Program-made: the position numbers and the translations under genes | Part shown: in pieces, positions 55,353 through 63,792 of the stretch | Numbering within the stretch: the stretch's first letter is position 1 | Layout of the letters: every line of letters begins with the position of its first letter | Assembly: GCF_900113655.1 (NCBI RefSeq) | Contig: NZ_FOQF01000006.1 | Location: 80,447-144,446 of the forward strand | From: Pseudobutyrivibrio sp. OR37 | GTDB taxonomy: Bacteria > Bacillota > Clostridia > Lachnospirales > Lachnospiraceae | Direction: 5' to 3' | Length of the DNA: 64,000 nt | The notes under the pieces: model-generated | Database searches by the model: none | Seen by the model: only the letters and a program-made list of their open reading frames with translations | Told to the model about the DNA's origin: nothing

Positions 55353-56845
55353 TTTAATACTTTTCCTGCATTTTTTAATTCTTTACATTTACGTGTTGTA
55401 AATAAATCAGTCCAAATATTAGGGTGGAAGAGCATAAGGATTGGGAACAATTCAAGTCTTCCTGCCAACATATCAAAAATCAAAACAGCCTTTGAAAGGT
55501 CTGAGAAAAATGCAAAGTTTGAAGCAGGTCCAACCATGCTTAAACCAGGACCGATGTTACTCATTGTAGCAATAACTGCAGTAAATATAGTTGAAAAATC
55601 AAGGTTTTCAAAGGAAAGAATAAATACGCTGATGAAGAAAATCAACATAAAGGTTCCAAAGAAAACGTTGTTTGAGCGGATAGTTTCATGGTTTACAGGC
55701 TTGCCATCCATAAGTGTCTTTCTAACACTTCTAGGATGAATGTAGCTGATTAACTCCTTGTGTACAGCCTTTCCCATAAGCACGAAGCGGGAAACCTTGA
55801 TACCACCACCTGTAGAACCGGCGCAAGCACCGATAAACATGAGAAGTACAAGTACGCAGCGGCTGGTCTGTGGCCATACAGCAAAATCTGCAGTAGAAAA
55901 ACCTGTAGATGACTGAATAGATGTAACCTGGAAGGCTGCCTTTGTAAGGGCATCGAACAATCCGCGGCTGCTATTGTAGGTGTTGAAGGTGATGATTCCA
56001 ATGGAAAGTGCTGTTAGGAAGGAATACATTCTAACTTCTTCCATTCTGAAAGCATCTCTTGCATGATGGAATAGCATGTAGTAGTAAAAGTTAAAGTTTA
56101 CACCAAAGATAAACATAAATATTGAAATAATCCACTGGCATGCAACATTGAACCCTGCGCAGCTGGTAGAGTAAATACCAAAACCACCGGTACCGGCAGT
56201 GGCAATACCTGTGTTGATTGCTTCAAATGGAGTCATTCCTGCTATCAAAAGCAAAATAATCTCAAGGGCACACAGGCCTAAGTAGATTAAATAAAGCATC
56301 TGAGCTGTGTTCTTAAGCTTTGGCACTAGCTTGCCAACAGATGGGCCAGGTGATTCAGCCTTCATCAGGTTGAACTGGGAACCATCACCACCGGCAAGGG
56401 GAATGACTGTAAGCAGGAACACCAAAACTCCCATACCACCGACAAGGTGAGTAAAGCTACGCCAAAACAGTGATGCATGGCTGAGAAGCTCAACATTATC
56501 AAGTATTGAAGCTCCTGTTGTGGTAAAACCAGAAACAGTTTCAAACAGAGCATCAATGTAGCGTGGAATTTCGTTGCTGATATAAAGCGGAAGCGCTCCG
56601 ATTGCAGAAAGTGCAACCCATGAAGCACCTGTACAGAAGAAACCTTCCTTTAAATAGAAGGAAGAATGCTTTGGCTTTAAATAGCTATTGATAATTCCAA
56701 TGATAAGGCATGGAACTGCTACAACTGCGTAATCAATCCATACACTTTCATGGTAAATTACAGCAACGATTATAGGGAGCATCAAAAAGATGCCCATAAA
56801 TCCAATTACATATCCTAAAATAAAACGAATAACGGAATGATTCAT
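55337..56845 (-). CDS. trkH: Potassium uptake channel subunit TrkH
   Basis: 502 aa with about ten membrane helices. Selectivity-filter-type loops are visible: TVSGFTTTGASIL, TAGTGGFGIYS, SSTGFSTADFA and MSNIGPGLSMVG. It pairs with the TrkA regulator encoded 6 nt upstream. Confidence 0.93.
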   Translation of the reverse strand: MNHSVIRFILGYVIGFMGIFLMLPIIVAVIYHESVWIDYAVVAVPCLIIGIINSYLKPKHSSFYLKEGFFCTGASWVALSAIGALPLYISNEIPRYIDALFETVSGFTTTGASILDNVELLSHASLFWRSFTHLVGGMGVLVFLLTVIPLAGGDGSQFNLMKAESPGPSVGKLVPKLKNTAQMLYLIYLGLCALEIILLLIAGMTPFEAINTGIATAGTGGFGIYSTSCAGFNVACQWIISIFMFIFGVNFNFYYYMLFHHARDAFRMEEVRMYSFLTALSIGIITFNTYNSSRGLFDALTKAAFQVTSIQSSTGFSTADFAVWPQTSRCVLVLLMFIGACAGSTGGGIKVSRFVLMGKAVHKELISYIHPRSVRKTLMDGKPVNHETIRSNNVFFGTFMLIFFISVFILSFENLDFSTIFTAVIATMSNIGPGLSMVGPASNFAFFSDLSKAVLIFDMLAGRLELFPILMLFHPNIWTDLFTTRKCKELKNAGKVLKCNPQ

Positions 56846-56851
56846 ATCCGA

Positions 56852-58240
56852 CTACCTCAAAGTATCAAGTATTGTGGCAAAGCCTGTGTGAGTGGTGACA
56901 ACCATTACAGTATCACCAACCTCGATTGTATCTGAACCGCTTGGAATAATGATTGTACCATTGCGGTTGATAAATGCGATAAGTACGTTGTCCTTAAACT
57001 GAAGCACCGAGAATGGTACGCCAACAGCCTTTGACTTTTCGCTAATGTTGAATTCGATGGCCTCAACCTTCTGATCAAATAGATGGTAAAGAGTGAGGAT
57101 ATCATTTCCATCACCAGATGCGCTTTTGGCACGAACATAGGCGATGATTGATTCAGCAGTGATATGACGTGGGTAAATCACTGAACCTAAATTCAACTGT
57201 GAGAGTACATTATCGAAATTGATTCGATTAACCTTTGTAATAACCTTGGCATTGCTAACCTGATTAGCATATAAAGTAAGAAGAATGTTTTCTTCATCAA
57301 TTCCTGTAAGAGGAACAAAGCTTTCTACGTATTCAATGCCTTCCTCGCGAAGTAAGGATTCATCACCACCGTCACCATTAATAATAGTAGCCTTTGGAAG
57401 TGCAACAGAAAGCTCCTCGCAGCGTTCCTTATTTCTTTCGATGATGCGGACATTGATTCGTGCCTGAAGAAGAAGCTTTGCTAAATAGAAGGAAGCCTTT
57501 CCGCCACCTACAATCAGACAATCCTTAACCTGTCTGGTTTTGAAACCAATTTCATTAAGGAAGGTACGGGCGAATCTTCTGGCACCTACTGCAGATACAA
57601 TATCGTTAGAATGAAGTACAAAATCACCAGTAGGAATAACAACTTCGTTTCCTCGTTTAACTGCAGTGATAAGCACCTTGCTGGTGATGGCAGAGGATAA
57701 ATCCTTGATAGTAAGGCCATCAAGCACATTGCCCTCTTCGATTTTAAACTCAACAAGCTCTGCCTGACCGTGCGCAAAGGAAGAAACCTCAAGCGTAGAT
57801 GGAAGAGAAAGGATTGATGATATTTCTCTTGCAGCTTCAAACTCAGGGTTAATAACCATTACAAGACCAAGCTTTTCCTGAAGATATGAAATTTCCTTTG
57901 AATAATCTGGGTTTCGAACTCTCGCGATTGAAGCACAATCACCTACCTGCTTTGCGATTGTACAGCAGAGGAGATTAAGCTCATCAGAGTTTGTGACAGC
58001 GATAATAAGATCAGCATCCTTAATACCAGCCTCCACCTGAATACTGTAGCTGGCACCATTTCCCTGAATGCCCATTATGTCGTATAGATTTGTTAGATTA
58101 TCTATTCTATCCTGGTTTTTATCTATAACAACTATATCGTGGCCTTCCTTAGAAAGACGGTCTACTAAAGTACGACCAACCTTACCACAGCCAACGATAA
58201 TAATTTTAAGACCTCTTTTTGATGGTTTATCAAAAAACAT
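56852..58240 (-). CDS. trkA: Trk potassium transport regulator TrkA
   Basis: 462 aa, start at MFFDKPSKRG after GGAGG (the frame extends to 58282 without RBS). Two RCK-N Rossmann domains (IIIVGCGKVGRTL; DCLIVGGGKASFYLAK) and two RCK-C domains in tandem. It binds NAD(H)/ATP and gates TrkH. First gene of the trkA-trkH-arginase unit. Confidence 0.93.
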   Translation of the reverse strand: MFFDKPSKRGLKIIIVGCGKVGRTLVDRLSKEGHDIVVIDKNQDRIDNLTNLYDIMGIQGNGASYSIQVEAGIKDADLIIAVTNSDELNLLCCTIAKQVGDCASIARVRNPDYSKEISYLQEKLGLVMVINPEFEAAREISSILSLPSTLEVSSFAHGQAELVEFKIEEGNVLDGLTIKDLSSAITSKVLITAVKRGNEVVIPTGDFVLHSNDIVSAVGARRFARTFLNEIGFKTRQVKDCLIVGGGKASFYLAKLLLQARINVRIIERNKERCEELSVALPKATIINGDGGDESLLREEGIEYVESFVPLTGIDEENILLTLYANQVSNAKVITKVNRINFDNVLSQLNLGSVIYPRHITAESIIAYVRAKSASGDGNDILTLYHLFDQKVEAIEFNISEKSKAVGVPFSVLQFKDNVLIAFINRNGTIIIPSGSDTIEVGDTVMVVTTHTGFATILDTLR

Positions 58241-58316
58241 GACATTGCCTCCAATTATATTATGGTATACAAAAATACCCACTCATACTCTAGTCCAAAA
58301 GAGGCAAAAGTGCAAG

Positions 58317-58817
58317 CTATATTCTTACATCTACCCTACGAGTTATCCTTTTAGCTGCATCATATACTGAATTTAAATACTCGGAATCCTTGTCAAAGAA
58401 TTTTGCGTATTTTTCAGCAGAGTAGGTGCTTGATGCATTTTCATACAAGGACATGGTTCCATCCTTTTGTACAGTTATGCCTATTTTTTCTAGTTGGGAG
58501 GCATATTCATTATTTAGCTTTTTAAGCTTTGATGCAGCATTTCGTACTGAAGAATCATTTGCTCCGTATTTGGTAGCAGTGGTAATAGTATTATTCATTA
58601 TATCAGTAAAGGCCTTTATTTTTTCCTGGATATGGTCTTTACTAGCATCTTCGAATTTATAATCCTGCAGCTTCCTTATGGCATTGCGCAAAGCACTAGC
58701 GTCCGCCATGGATAACTTACCTGTAGGCTCACCATTTCTGGCTGCACCAGAGGACACTGCTGTATAGCGGTTATAAAACACTCTTAAACTTAATGAATTA
58801 GTTACACTTATGCTCAT
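58317..58817 (-). CDS. Orphan helical protein
   Basis: 166 aa, no signal peptide or membrane span. MSISVTNSLSLRVFYNRYTA begins it; the body is helical and Lys/Ala-rich (LRNAIRKLQDYKF; KLKKLNNEYASQLEKIGI). It ends in ITRRVDVRI. RBS AAAGGAGT. No family recognised. The size and helical content recall small flagellar-linked proteins, but there is no direct evidence. Confidence 0.6.
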   Translation of the reverse strand: MSISVTNSLSLRVFYNRYTAVSSGAARNGEPTGKLSMADASALRNAIRKLQDYKFEDASKDHIQEKIKAFTDIMNNTITTATKYGANDSSVRNAASKLKKLNNEYASQLEKIGITVQKDGTMSLYENASSTYSAEKYAKFFDKDSEYLNSVYDAAKRITRRVDVRI

Positions 58818-58885
58818 AGCTACTCCTTTAGATATATTGCTATATATTGTATCGAATGAAATCCTATTTATATTAATGTTTTTGG

Positions 58886-58914
58886 TTGAAGAATTTGAAA
58901 ATTTAATCTATACT
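58886..58914 (+). promoter_or_regulatory. Promoter of guaA
   Basis: TTGAAG (58886-58891), N17, TATACT (58909-58914). The short leader (about 35 nt) leaves no room for a purine riboswitch. Confidence 0.6.
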
Positions 58915-58950
58915 TTAGGAAAATTTACAACAAATTAATAAGGAGTATCT

Positions 58951-60498
58951 ATGAACCAGGAGAAAGTCATTGTTATCGATTTTGGCGGACAGTACAATCA
59001 GCTTGTTGCTCGTCGCGTCAGAGAATGTAATGTCTACTGTGAAATCTATTCTTATCGTACCCCGCTTGATGAAATTAAAAAGATGAATCCAAAGGGAATC
59101 ATTCTCACAGGAGGACCAAATTCATGTTATGAGGAGGGAGCCCCTACTTATACTAAGGAATTGTTTGAGCTTGGAATACCAGTACTTGGTCTTTGCTATG
59201 GTGCACAGCTTATGATGCATGTGCTTGGTGGTAAGGTTGAGAAGGCACCAGTTCGTGAGTATGGTAAAACAGAAACCTTTATTGACGGAGCTTATGATTC
59301 TTTATTCGCAGGCGTGGATAAGTCAACAATCGTATGGATGAGCCATTTTGATTATATTTCCAAGGTAGCTCCTGGATTTGACATCCTTGCTCACACAGCA
59401 GATTGCCCTGTTGCAGCAGCAGGCTGTGAGGACAAAAAGCTTTATGCAATCCAGTTCCATCCAGAAGTGCTTCACACTGTACAGGGTAAGGAAATCTTAT
59501 TCAACTTTGTTCGTAACATCTGTGGAACTGAAGGCAGCTGGCGCATGGACTCCTTTGTTGAGCATACTATAGAAGAGATTCGTCAGCGTGTAGGTTCAGG
59601 TAAAGTGCTTTTGGCACTTTCTGGTGGTGTTGATTCATCAGTACTTGCCGCACTTTTAGCTAAGGCTATTGGAAAGCAGCTTACTTGCGTATTCGTAGAC
59701 CACGGCCTTCTTCGTAAAAACGAAGGTGACGAGGTTGAAAGCGTATTTGGCCCTGCTGGTTCTTTCGATATTAATTTTGTTCGTGTAAATGCAGCACAGC
59801 GTTACTACGCAAAGCTTGCTGGCGTTACAGAGCCAGAGCAGAAGCGTAAGATTATTGGTGAGGAATTCATCCGTGTATTTGAGGAAGAGGCTAAAAAGAT
59901 TGGTACTGTAGACTTCCTTGCACAAGGAACTATCTACCCAGACGTTGTTGAATCAGGTCTTGGTGGCGAATCAGTAGTTATCAAGTCTCACCACAACGTA
60001 GGTGGTCTTCCTGACTATGTTGATTTCAAGGAAATCATCGAACCACTTCGCAACCTTTTCAAGGACGAGGTTCGTAAGGTTGGTTTAGAGCTGGGGCTTC
60101 CTGAATACCTTGTATTCCGTCAGCCATTCCCAGGCCCAGGCCTTGGAATTCGTATCATTGGCGAAGTTACAGAAGAAAAGGTTCGCATCGTTCAGGATGC
60201 CGACTATATCTATAGAACAGAGCTTGCTGAGGCTGGCCTTAAGAAGCTTCCAGATCAGTATTTCGCAGCTCTTTCAAACATGCGCTCCGTAGGTGTTATG
60301 GGTGACGAGCGTACATACGACTACGCAGTAGTCCTTCGTGCCGTTGAAACAGTAGACTTCATGACAGCCGAAGCTTCCGAAATCCCATTCGAAGTACTTC
60401 AGCGCGTAATGAGCCGCATCATCAACGAGGTTAAGGGCGTTAACCGCGTAATGTACGATCTTACTTCTAAGCCACCAGGAACTGTGGAGATGGAATAA
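58951..60498 (+). CDS. guaA: GMP synthase (glutamine-hydrolysing)
   Basis: 515 aa. N-terminal class I amidotransferase with Cys in GLCYGAQ and His in QFHPEV; ATP-pyrophosphatase loop SGGVDSS; C-terminal dimerisation domain ending KPPGTVEME. It makes GMP from XMP. Its 3' end is a recognised integration hotspot in many bacteria, and accessory DNA begins right after its terminator here. Confidence 0.96.
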   Translation: MNQEKVIVIDFGGQYNQLVARRVRECNVYCEIYSYRTPLDEIKKMNPKGIILTGGPNSCYEEGAPTYTKELFELGIPVLGLCYGAQLMMHVLGGKVEKAPVREYGKTETFIDGAYDSLFAGVDKSTIVWMSHFDYISKVAPGFDILAHTADCPVAAAGCEDKKLYAIQFHPEVLHTVQGKEILFNFVRNICGTEGSWRMDSFVEHTIEEIRQRVGSGKVLLALSGGVDSSVLAALLAKAIGKQLTCVFVDHGLLRKNEGDEVESVFGPAGSFDINFVRVNAAQRYYAKLAGVTEPEQKRKIIGEEFIRVFEEEAKKIGTVDFLAQGTIYPDVVESGLGGESVVIKSHHNVGGLPDYVDFKEIIEPLRNLFKDEVRKVGLELGLPEYLVFRQPFPGPGLGIRIIGEVTEEKVRIVQDADYIYRTELAEAGLKKLPDQYFAALSNMRSVGVMGDERTYDYAVVLRAVETVDFMTAEASEIPFEVLQRVMSRIINEVKGVNRVMYDLTSKPPGTVEME

Positions 60499-60505
60499 TT
60501 ATTTA

Positions 60506-60550
60506 AAGCCATGGAAACATTGCAGTTGCAATGTTTCCATGGCTTTTTTG
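60506..60550 (+). terminator. Terminator of guaA
   Basis: Stem of about 19 bp (AAGCCATGGAAACATTGCA with its complement), 2-nt centre, T6 tail. Confidence 0.92.
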
Positions 60551-60592
60551 TTTTCAAAGAGTATACAGCACCAATAGAATTGGAAGTGTATG

Positions 60593-60621
60593 TTGACATT
60601 TTTGGTTCTAAGCGTCATATT
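60593..60621 (+). promoter_or_regulatory. Promoter in front of array 2
   Basis: TTGACA (60593-60598), N17, CATATT (60616-60621); TATTAT with N19 is an alternative. The duplicate at 63063 has TTGACA, N17, TATATA. Confidence 0.6.
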
Positions 60622-60734
60622 ATTCACTACTATTTGATTTTTTATTATAATCTATCACATTCATGGCAGATTATTTCATTTCGCCATACTATCCCGTTGT
60701 GTATTTTTTAGTATTTTGGTTATTTTTTTGCTCG

Positions 60735-61046
60735 ATGCAACCCATTGGCAGTTTTATTAACTTTGGGATGATTGCAATATTTTAGGTATGCAACTCATTT
60801 GTTTAAAAACCTTGTTTGGGATGCATAGTCGAATTAGTAGATGCATCCCATATGAGAAAAAAAGCTAATAGGGATGACTCCAGTGATGCTTAAGTGGTGT
60901 TGTAGAGTGGAAATCAGAGACTTTTTTGGTAAATACATGAAATCTATGCAACCCAAAAGCATAAAAAGCGTAAATGGGATGCATAGTGAAAAAATAAAAA
61001 ATTTTTCATGCATCCCAAAAGTAAAAAAAGGAAAAAATGGATGATT
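60735..61046 (+). repeat. Array 2: five units of inverted motifs with fixed 19-nt spacers
   Basis: Left motif ATGCA(A/T)C(C/T)CA starts at 60735, 60788, 60841, 60946 and 61008. The right motif, TGGGATG-like, starts at 60764, 60817, 60870, 60975 and 61037 (last copy degenerate, only GGATG kept). Every unit has 19 nt between motifs. Steps are 53, 53, 105 and 62 bp. Spacers are unrelated to those of array 1. It sits between a promoter and a nuclease-domain ORF, as array 1 does. Confidence 0.88.
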
Positions 61047-61068
61047 TTAGAAAGGAATTAAAGGAGAG

Positions 61069-61296
61069 ATGGTTCGCTCTAAATCAGAAAAGATTATCGC
61101 GGATGCATTGGAAAAGTATAATGTGCCATATCAATACGAGCCTATGCTTGAGCTTGGATATAATACAATTTATCCTGATTTTGTAGTCCTAAATCTAAGA
61201 ACACGAAAAACTGTATATTGGGAACATTTAGGCTTGGTTTCGGATATAGAGTATTCTACAGCTTTTTATTACGAACAGAGGGGCTACGAATACTGA
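61069..61296 (+). pseudogene. Truncated nuclease paralogue behind array 2
   Basis: 75 codons that match residues 168-240 of the 8758 protein: VRSKSEKIIADAL, YQYEPMLELG, YPDFVVLNL and YWEHLGLVSD. The whole N-terminal domain is missing, and the C-terminal helix degenerates after EYSTAFYY. In-frame codons before the ATG (KGIKGE) still resemble the GE dipeptide of the parent before they run into the array-side DNA, so a deletion fused array and domain. All three candidate metal-site motifs remain, but the fragment is probably non-functional. Confidence 0.75.
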
Positions 61297-61607
61297 TGGA
61301 CAGTACAACGCTTTTGTTGTTCAACGCTTTGTTATTTGTTAGAATTGTTTCAGATGCTTATAACTTGTGTAGCAAAAACACGCTGTATTATGACTATTGT
61401 CCACCATTTGTGACTCCTGAAAGTATAAAGGCTGATATGACAGCACTACCACAGAGAAAGATGTATGAAATGGATGACTACACAGTTGTTGAGGCTCGAA
61501 GAAGCATAGTAGCTCATGTAACGGAAGAAAATGCAATGAAGCTTTTATTTGAAGAAAGGAGAAAACAGTTTTGGAGGGTAGGCCAATTACTACTTTGTTT
61601 ATGCTAA
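61296..61607 (+). pseudogene. ORF remnant, first half GNAT-like
   Basis: 103 codons, start overlapping the stop of the nuclease fragment (TGATG) and end overlapping the RibD-type gene. The stretch YYDYCPPFVTPESIKADMTALP resembles the N-terminal part of some GNAT acetyltransferases; the rest does not. Probably a decayed or fused fragment. Low certainty. Confidence 0.35.
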
Positions 61608-62254
61608 TGTCGGTTGATGGCAAAATTAGTCCAGGGGCATCTGATGATTTAGATGTGGATAAGGACTTTCCTAACATCACAGGATTGAAAGAGGGACTGT
61701 CACAGTATTATGAGATAGAACAGACAACTGATTTATGGTCATTTAATACGGGAAGGGTTCAGGCGAAAATGGGCGTTAATGAAAAGTCCATGCCTGAGAA
61801 AACACCAGTTTCATTTGTGCTATTAGATAACAATCATTTAACAGAACATGGGGTAAAGTATTTTTGCGCGAAGTCAAAAGTGTTTGTATTGATAACAACA
61901 AATAAGAATCATCCGGCTTTCGATGTCAGCGAAGAGAACCTTCACATCATCTATCAAGACACATTATCTCTTGAAGATGCGCTGATAGAACTTAAAGAAA
62001 AATATGGATGTGAGCGAATTACAATCCAAAGTGGAGGTACTGTTAATGGAATGTTCCTTCGCCAAAAACTGTTTGATTATGTTGATATTGTCATAGCACC
62101 AGTACTGATAGGTGGAAAAGAGACATCTACACTTGTGGATGGTGTAGCTTTGACAAGGAAAAACGAGCTTGATAAGCTGGGCGTGTTAAGCTTGCTTGGA
62201 TGTGATGTGTTGGAAAACTCATATATTAGGCTTAGATATAAGGTGGTGTCATGA
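61571..62254 (+). CDS. RibD C-terminal / DHFR-fold reductase
   Basis: 227 aa with a TTG start and AAAGGAG 9 nt upstream. RPITTLFMLMSVDGKI at the start and ITIQSGGTVNGMFLRQ-ending NADPH-site segment fit the stand-alone RibD_C reductase family (PF01872). It would reduce a pterin-, flavin-precursor- or other substrate with NADPH. It lies inside the repeat-flanked patch, so lateral origin is likely. Confidence 0.8.
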   Translation: MEGRPITTLFMLMSVDGKISPGASDDLDVDKDFPNITGLKEGLSQYYEIEQTTDLWSFNTGRVQAKMGVNEKSMPEKTPVSFVLLDNNHLTEHGVKYFCAKSKVFVLITTNKNHPAFDVSEENLHIIYQDTLSLEDALIELKEKYGCERITIQSGGTVNGMFLRQKLFDYVDIVIAPVLIGGKETSTLVDGVALTRKNELDKLGVLSLLGCDVLENSYIRLRYKVVS

Positions 62255-62407
62255 GTAAGTGGAAAAGAGGTAGATGAATCTAATGAATCGAGAAATCTTA
62301 GGTGGGTTTCACTAAATGATCTGAGGGATATGTTGAGAGATGAAGAGTCTTTCTATCCTATGCATGTATCAACTTTAAGAAAGTACATAAAATCAAAAGC
62401 TCAGTAA
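62255..62407 (+). pseudogene. Nudix-hydrolase C-terminal remnant
   Basis: The frame directly after the RibD-type stop encodes RWVSLNDLRDMLRDEESFYP and MHVSTLRKYI, the usual tail of Nudix hydrolases. No start and no Nudix box are present. Gene fragment. Confidence 0.4.
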
Positions 62408-62423
62408 GGAGAGGTATTTCGTC

Positions 62424-62903
62424 TTGAATAAGAAGGTAGTAATAATTTTAGTAGTAGTTTTAGCATTTTTTATTGCATTATTTTTGATAATAAAAAACAG
62501 TCCTGTTGAATCAACAAATTTAAAGGATATCTCAGTTAATTCTATCTCATTAAATGAAAATATTTCAGCTTATGAAGATGCGTTAGTAGAAGATAAAGAA
62601 AATGATTGGGATTACAGCCTAAATGGTGCAAATATTTTTGTTGATAAAGATGGACTTGTAACTAAAATAATTGCAAAAGAAGATGTTGTTTTATCTAGAA
62701 AAGATAATATTGTTGAAAGTGATTATGAAAAAATAGAGTCTTTCTTGGGGACTAATTATAAAAAGCAAGTTTATGATTATAGCCAGGGAATGAACGAACA
62801 TATTTACTACGACAAAGATAATAATATTCAATTAGAAGTTGTTTACTATGAAGGTGCAAGTGGTAAACAGCTTGCATTTATAGTTATGTCAAATGAAAAA
62901 TAA
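62424..62903 (+). CDS. Small membrane-anchored extracytoplasmic protein
   Basis: 159 aa from a TTG start with AAGGAGAGG upstream. One N-terminal helix (VVIILVVVLAFFIALFLII) and a hydrophilic, beta-rich outer domain with repeated Asp-Lys turns. Very AT-rich codons, unlike the neighbouring chromosome. No family recognised. Confidence 0.65.
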   Translation: MNKKVVIILVVVLAFFIALFLIIKNSPVESTNLKDISVNSISLNENISAYEDALVEDKENDWDYSLNGANIFVDKDGLVTKIIAKEDVVLSRKDNIVESDYEKIESFLGTNYKKQVYDYSQGMNEHIYYDKDNNIQLEVVYYEGASGKQLAFIVMSNEK

Positions 62904-63021
62904 TGATATTTGAATAGTAGTCACACTATGATACAATCTTATTGTCAGCGTGACAATAGAATGACAATAAAAACTTGTGAAAAGGTATTGGATTAATTCA
63001 AACCGTTCAGAAGTGAACTGA

Positions 63022-63536
63022 TTTCAAAGAGTATACAGCACCAATAAAATTGGAAGTGTATGTTGACATTTTTGGTTCCAAGCGTTATATATTCACTAAT
63101 GCTTGATTTTTTATTATAATATATCACATTCATGGCAGATTATTTCATTTCGCCATATTATCCCGTTGTGTATTTTTTAGTATTTTTGTTATTTTTTTGC
63201 TCGATGCAACCCATTGGCAGTTTTATTAACTTTGGGATGATTGCAATATTTTAGGTATGCAACCCATTTGTTTGAAAACCTTGTTTGGGATGCATAGTCG
63301 AATTAGTAGATGCATCCCATATGAGAAAAAAAGCTAATAGGGATGATTCCCGCGGTGCGTAAGTGGTTTTGTAGAGGGGAAATCAGAGACTTTTATGGTA
63401 AACACATGAAATCTATGCAACCCAAAAGCATAAAAAGCGTAAATGGGATGCATAGTGAAAAAATAAAAAATTTTTCATGCATCCCAAAAGTAAAAAAATG
63501 CTCAGAGGGATGACTTTGAAACGGAATTAAAGGAGA
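63022..63536 (+). repeat. Long direct repeat, copy 2
   Basis: Second copy of 60552-61066, same orientation, shifted by 2469-2470 bp. Differences cluster in the 63345-63375 gap and in the last spacer. No nuclease ORF follows. Confidence 0.9.
63204..63515 (+). repeat. Array 3: duplicate of array 2 without a nuclease
   Basis: Left motifs at 63204, 63257, 63310, 63415 and 63477, again with 19-nt spacers and steps of 53, 53, 105 and 62 bp. The last right motif (AGGGATG, 63506) is better kept than in array 2, while the 3' part of its spacer differs. The second left motif is ATGCAACCCA, the consensus form. Confidence 0.88.
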
Positions 63537-63792
63537 AATATAGGGAGGAGCGGTTGAGGTTTGTTTTTTTTCAAGATTTTTTGCAACTAAAATAGAATTA
63601 AAAGGGTATTAGTGGTAGATGCAAAAAAGATAATAGAGTATTTTTTATGAAATATAGGTAATTGCGAAACTCGCTGATGCTCGTCCGCAATCTTGATTAT
63701 AAAATCGGATATTTCGCGCATAGGCGCGGAATTACTTTTGAAAGATAATTTTAGGCGCACTAAATAAGCCTGACTTATGAAGTTGGTAAGTC
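63537..63792. other. Non-coding tail between array 3 and the transposase
   Basis: No ORF. Inverted pieces ATTGCG / CGCAAT (63661-63693) and CGCGC / GGCGCG near 63716-63729 may be part of the end of an insertion sequence; the exact terminal repeat is not clear. Confidence 0.35.

Larger units (their letters stand above)
60552..61066 (+). repeat. Long direct repeat, copy 1
   Basis: About 515 bp matching 63022-63536 with few differences by eye. It starts within a few bases of the guaA terminator (TTTCAAAGAGTATACAG) and ends at GGAATTAAAGGAGA. It contains a promoter, a T-rich leader and array 2. Confidence 0.9.

Noticed and set aside
58818..58950. Purine riboswitch before guaA
   Set aside because: The predicted transcript leader is only about 35 nt and lacks the expected helices.
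60481..60498. att-site duplication from an element integrated at the guaA 3' end
   Set aside because: I looked for a second copy of the last guaA bases downstream and found only loose matches (near 60903 and 63372).
60880..60945. Sixth unit of array 2 in the 105-bp step
   Set aside because: The slot has the right length, but neither motif is recognisable in array 2 or array 3.
60735..61017. TIGR-type or retron-type RNA locus
   Set aside because: No Tas/Nop-domain or reverse transcriptase ORF; the adjacent gene is a PD-(D/E)XK-type domain.
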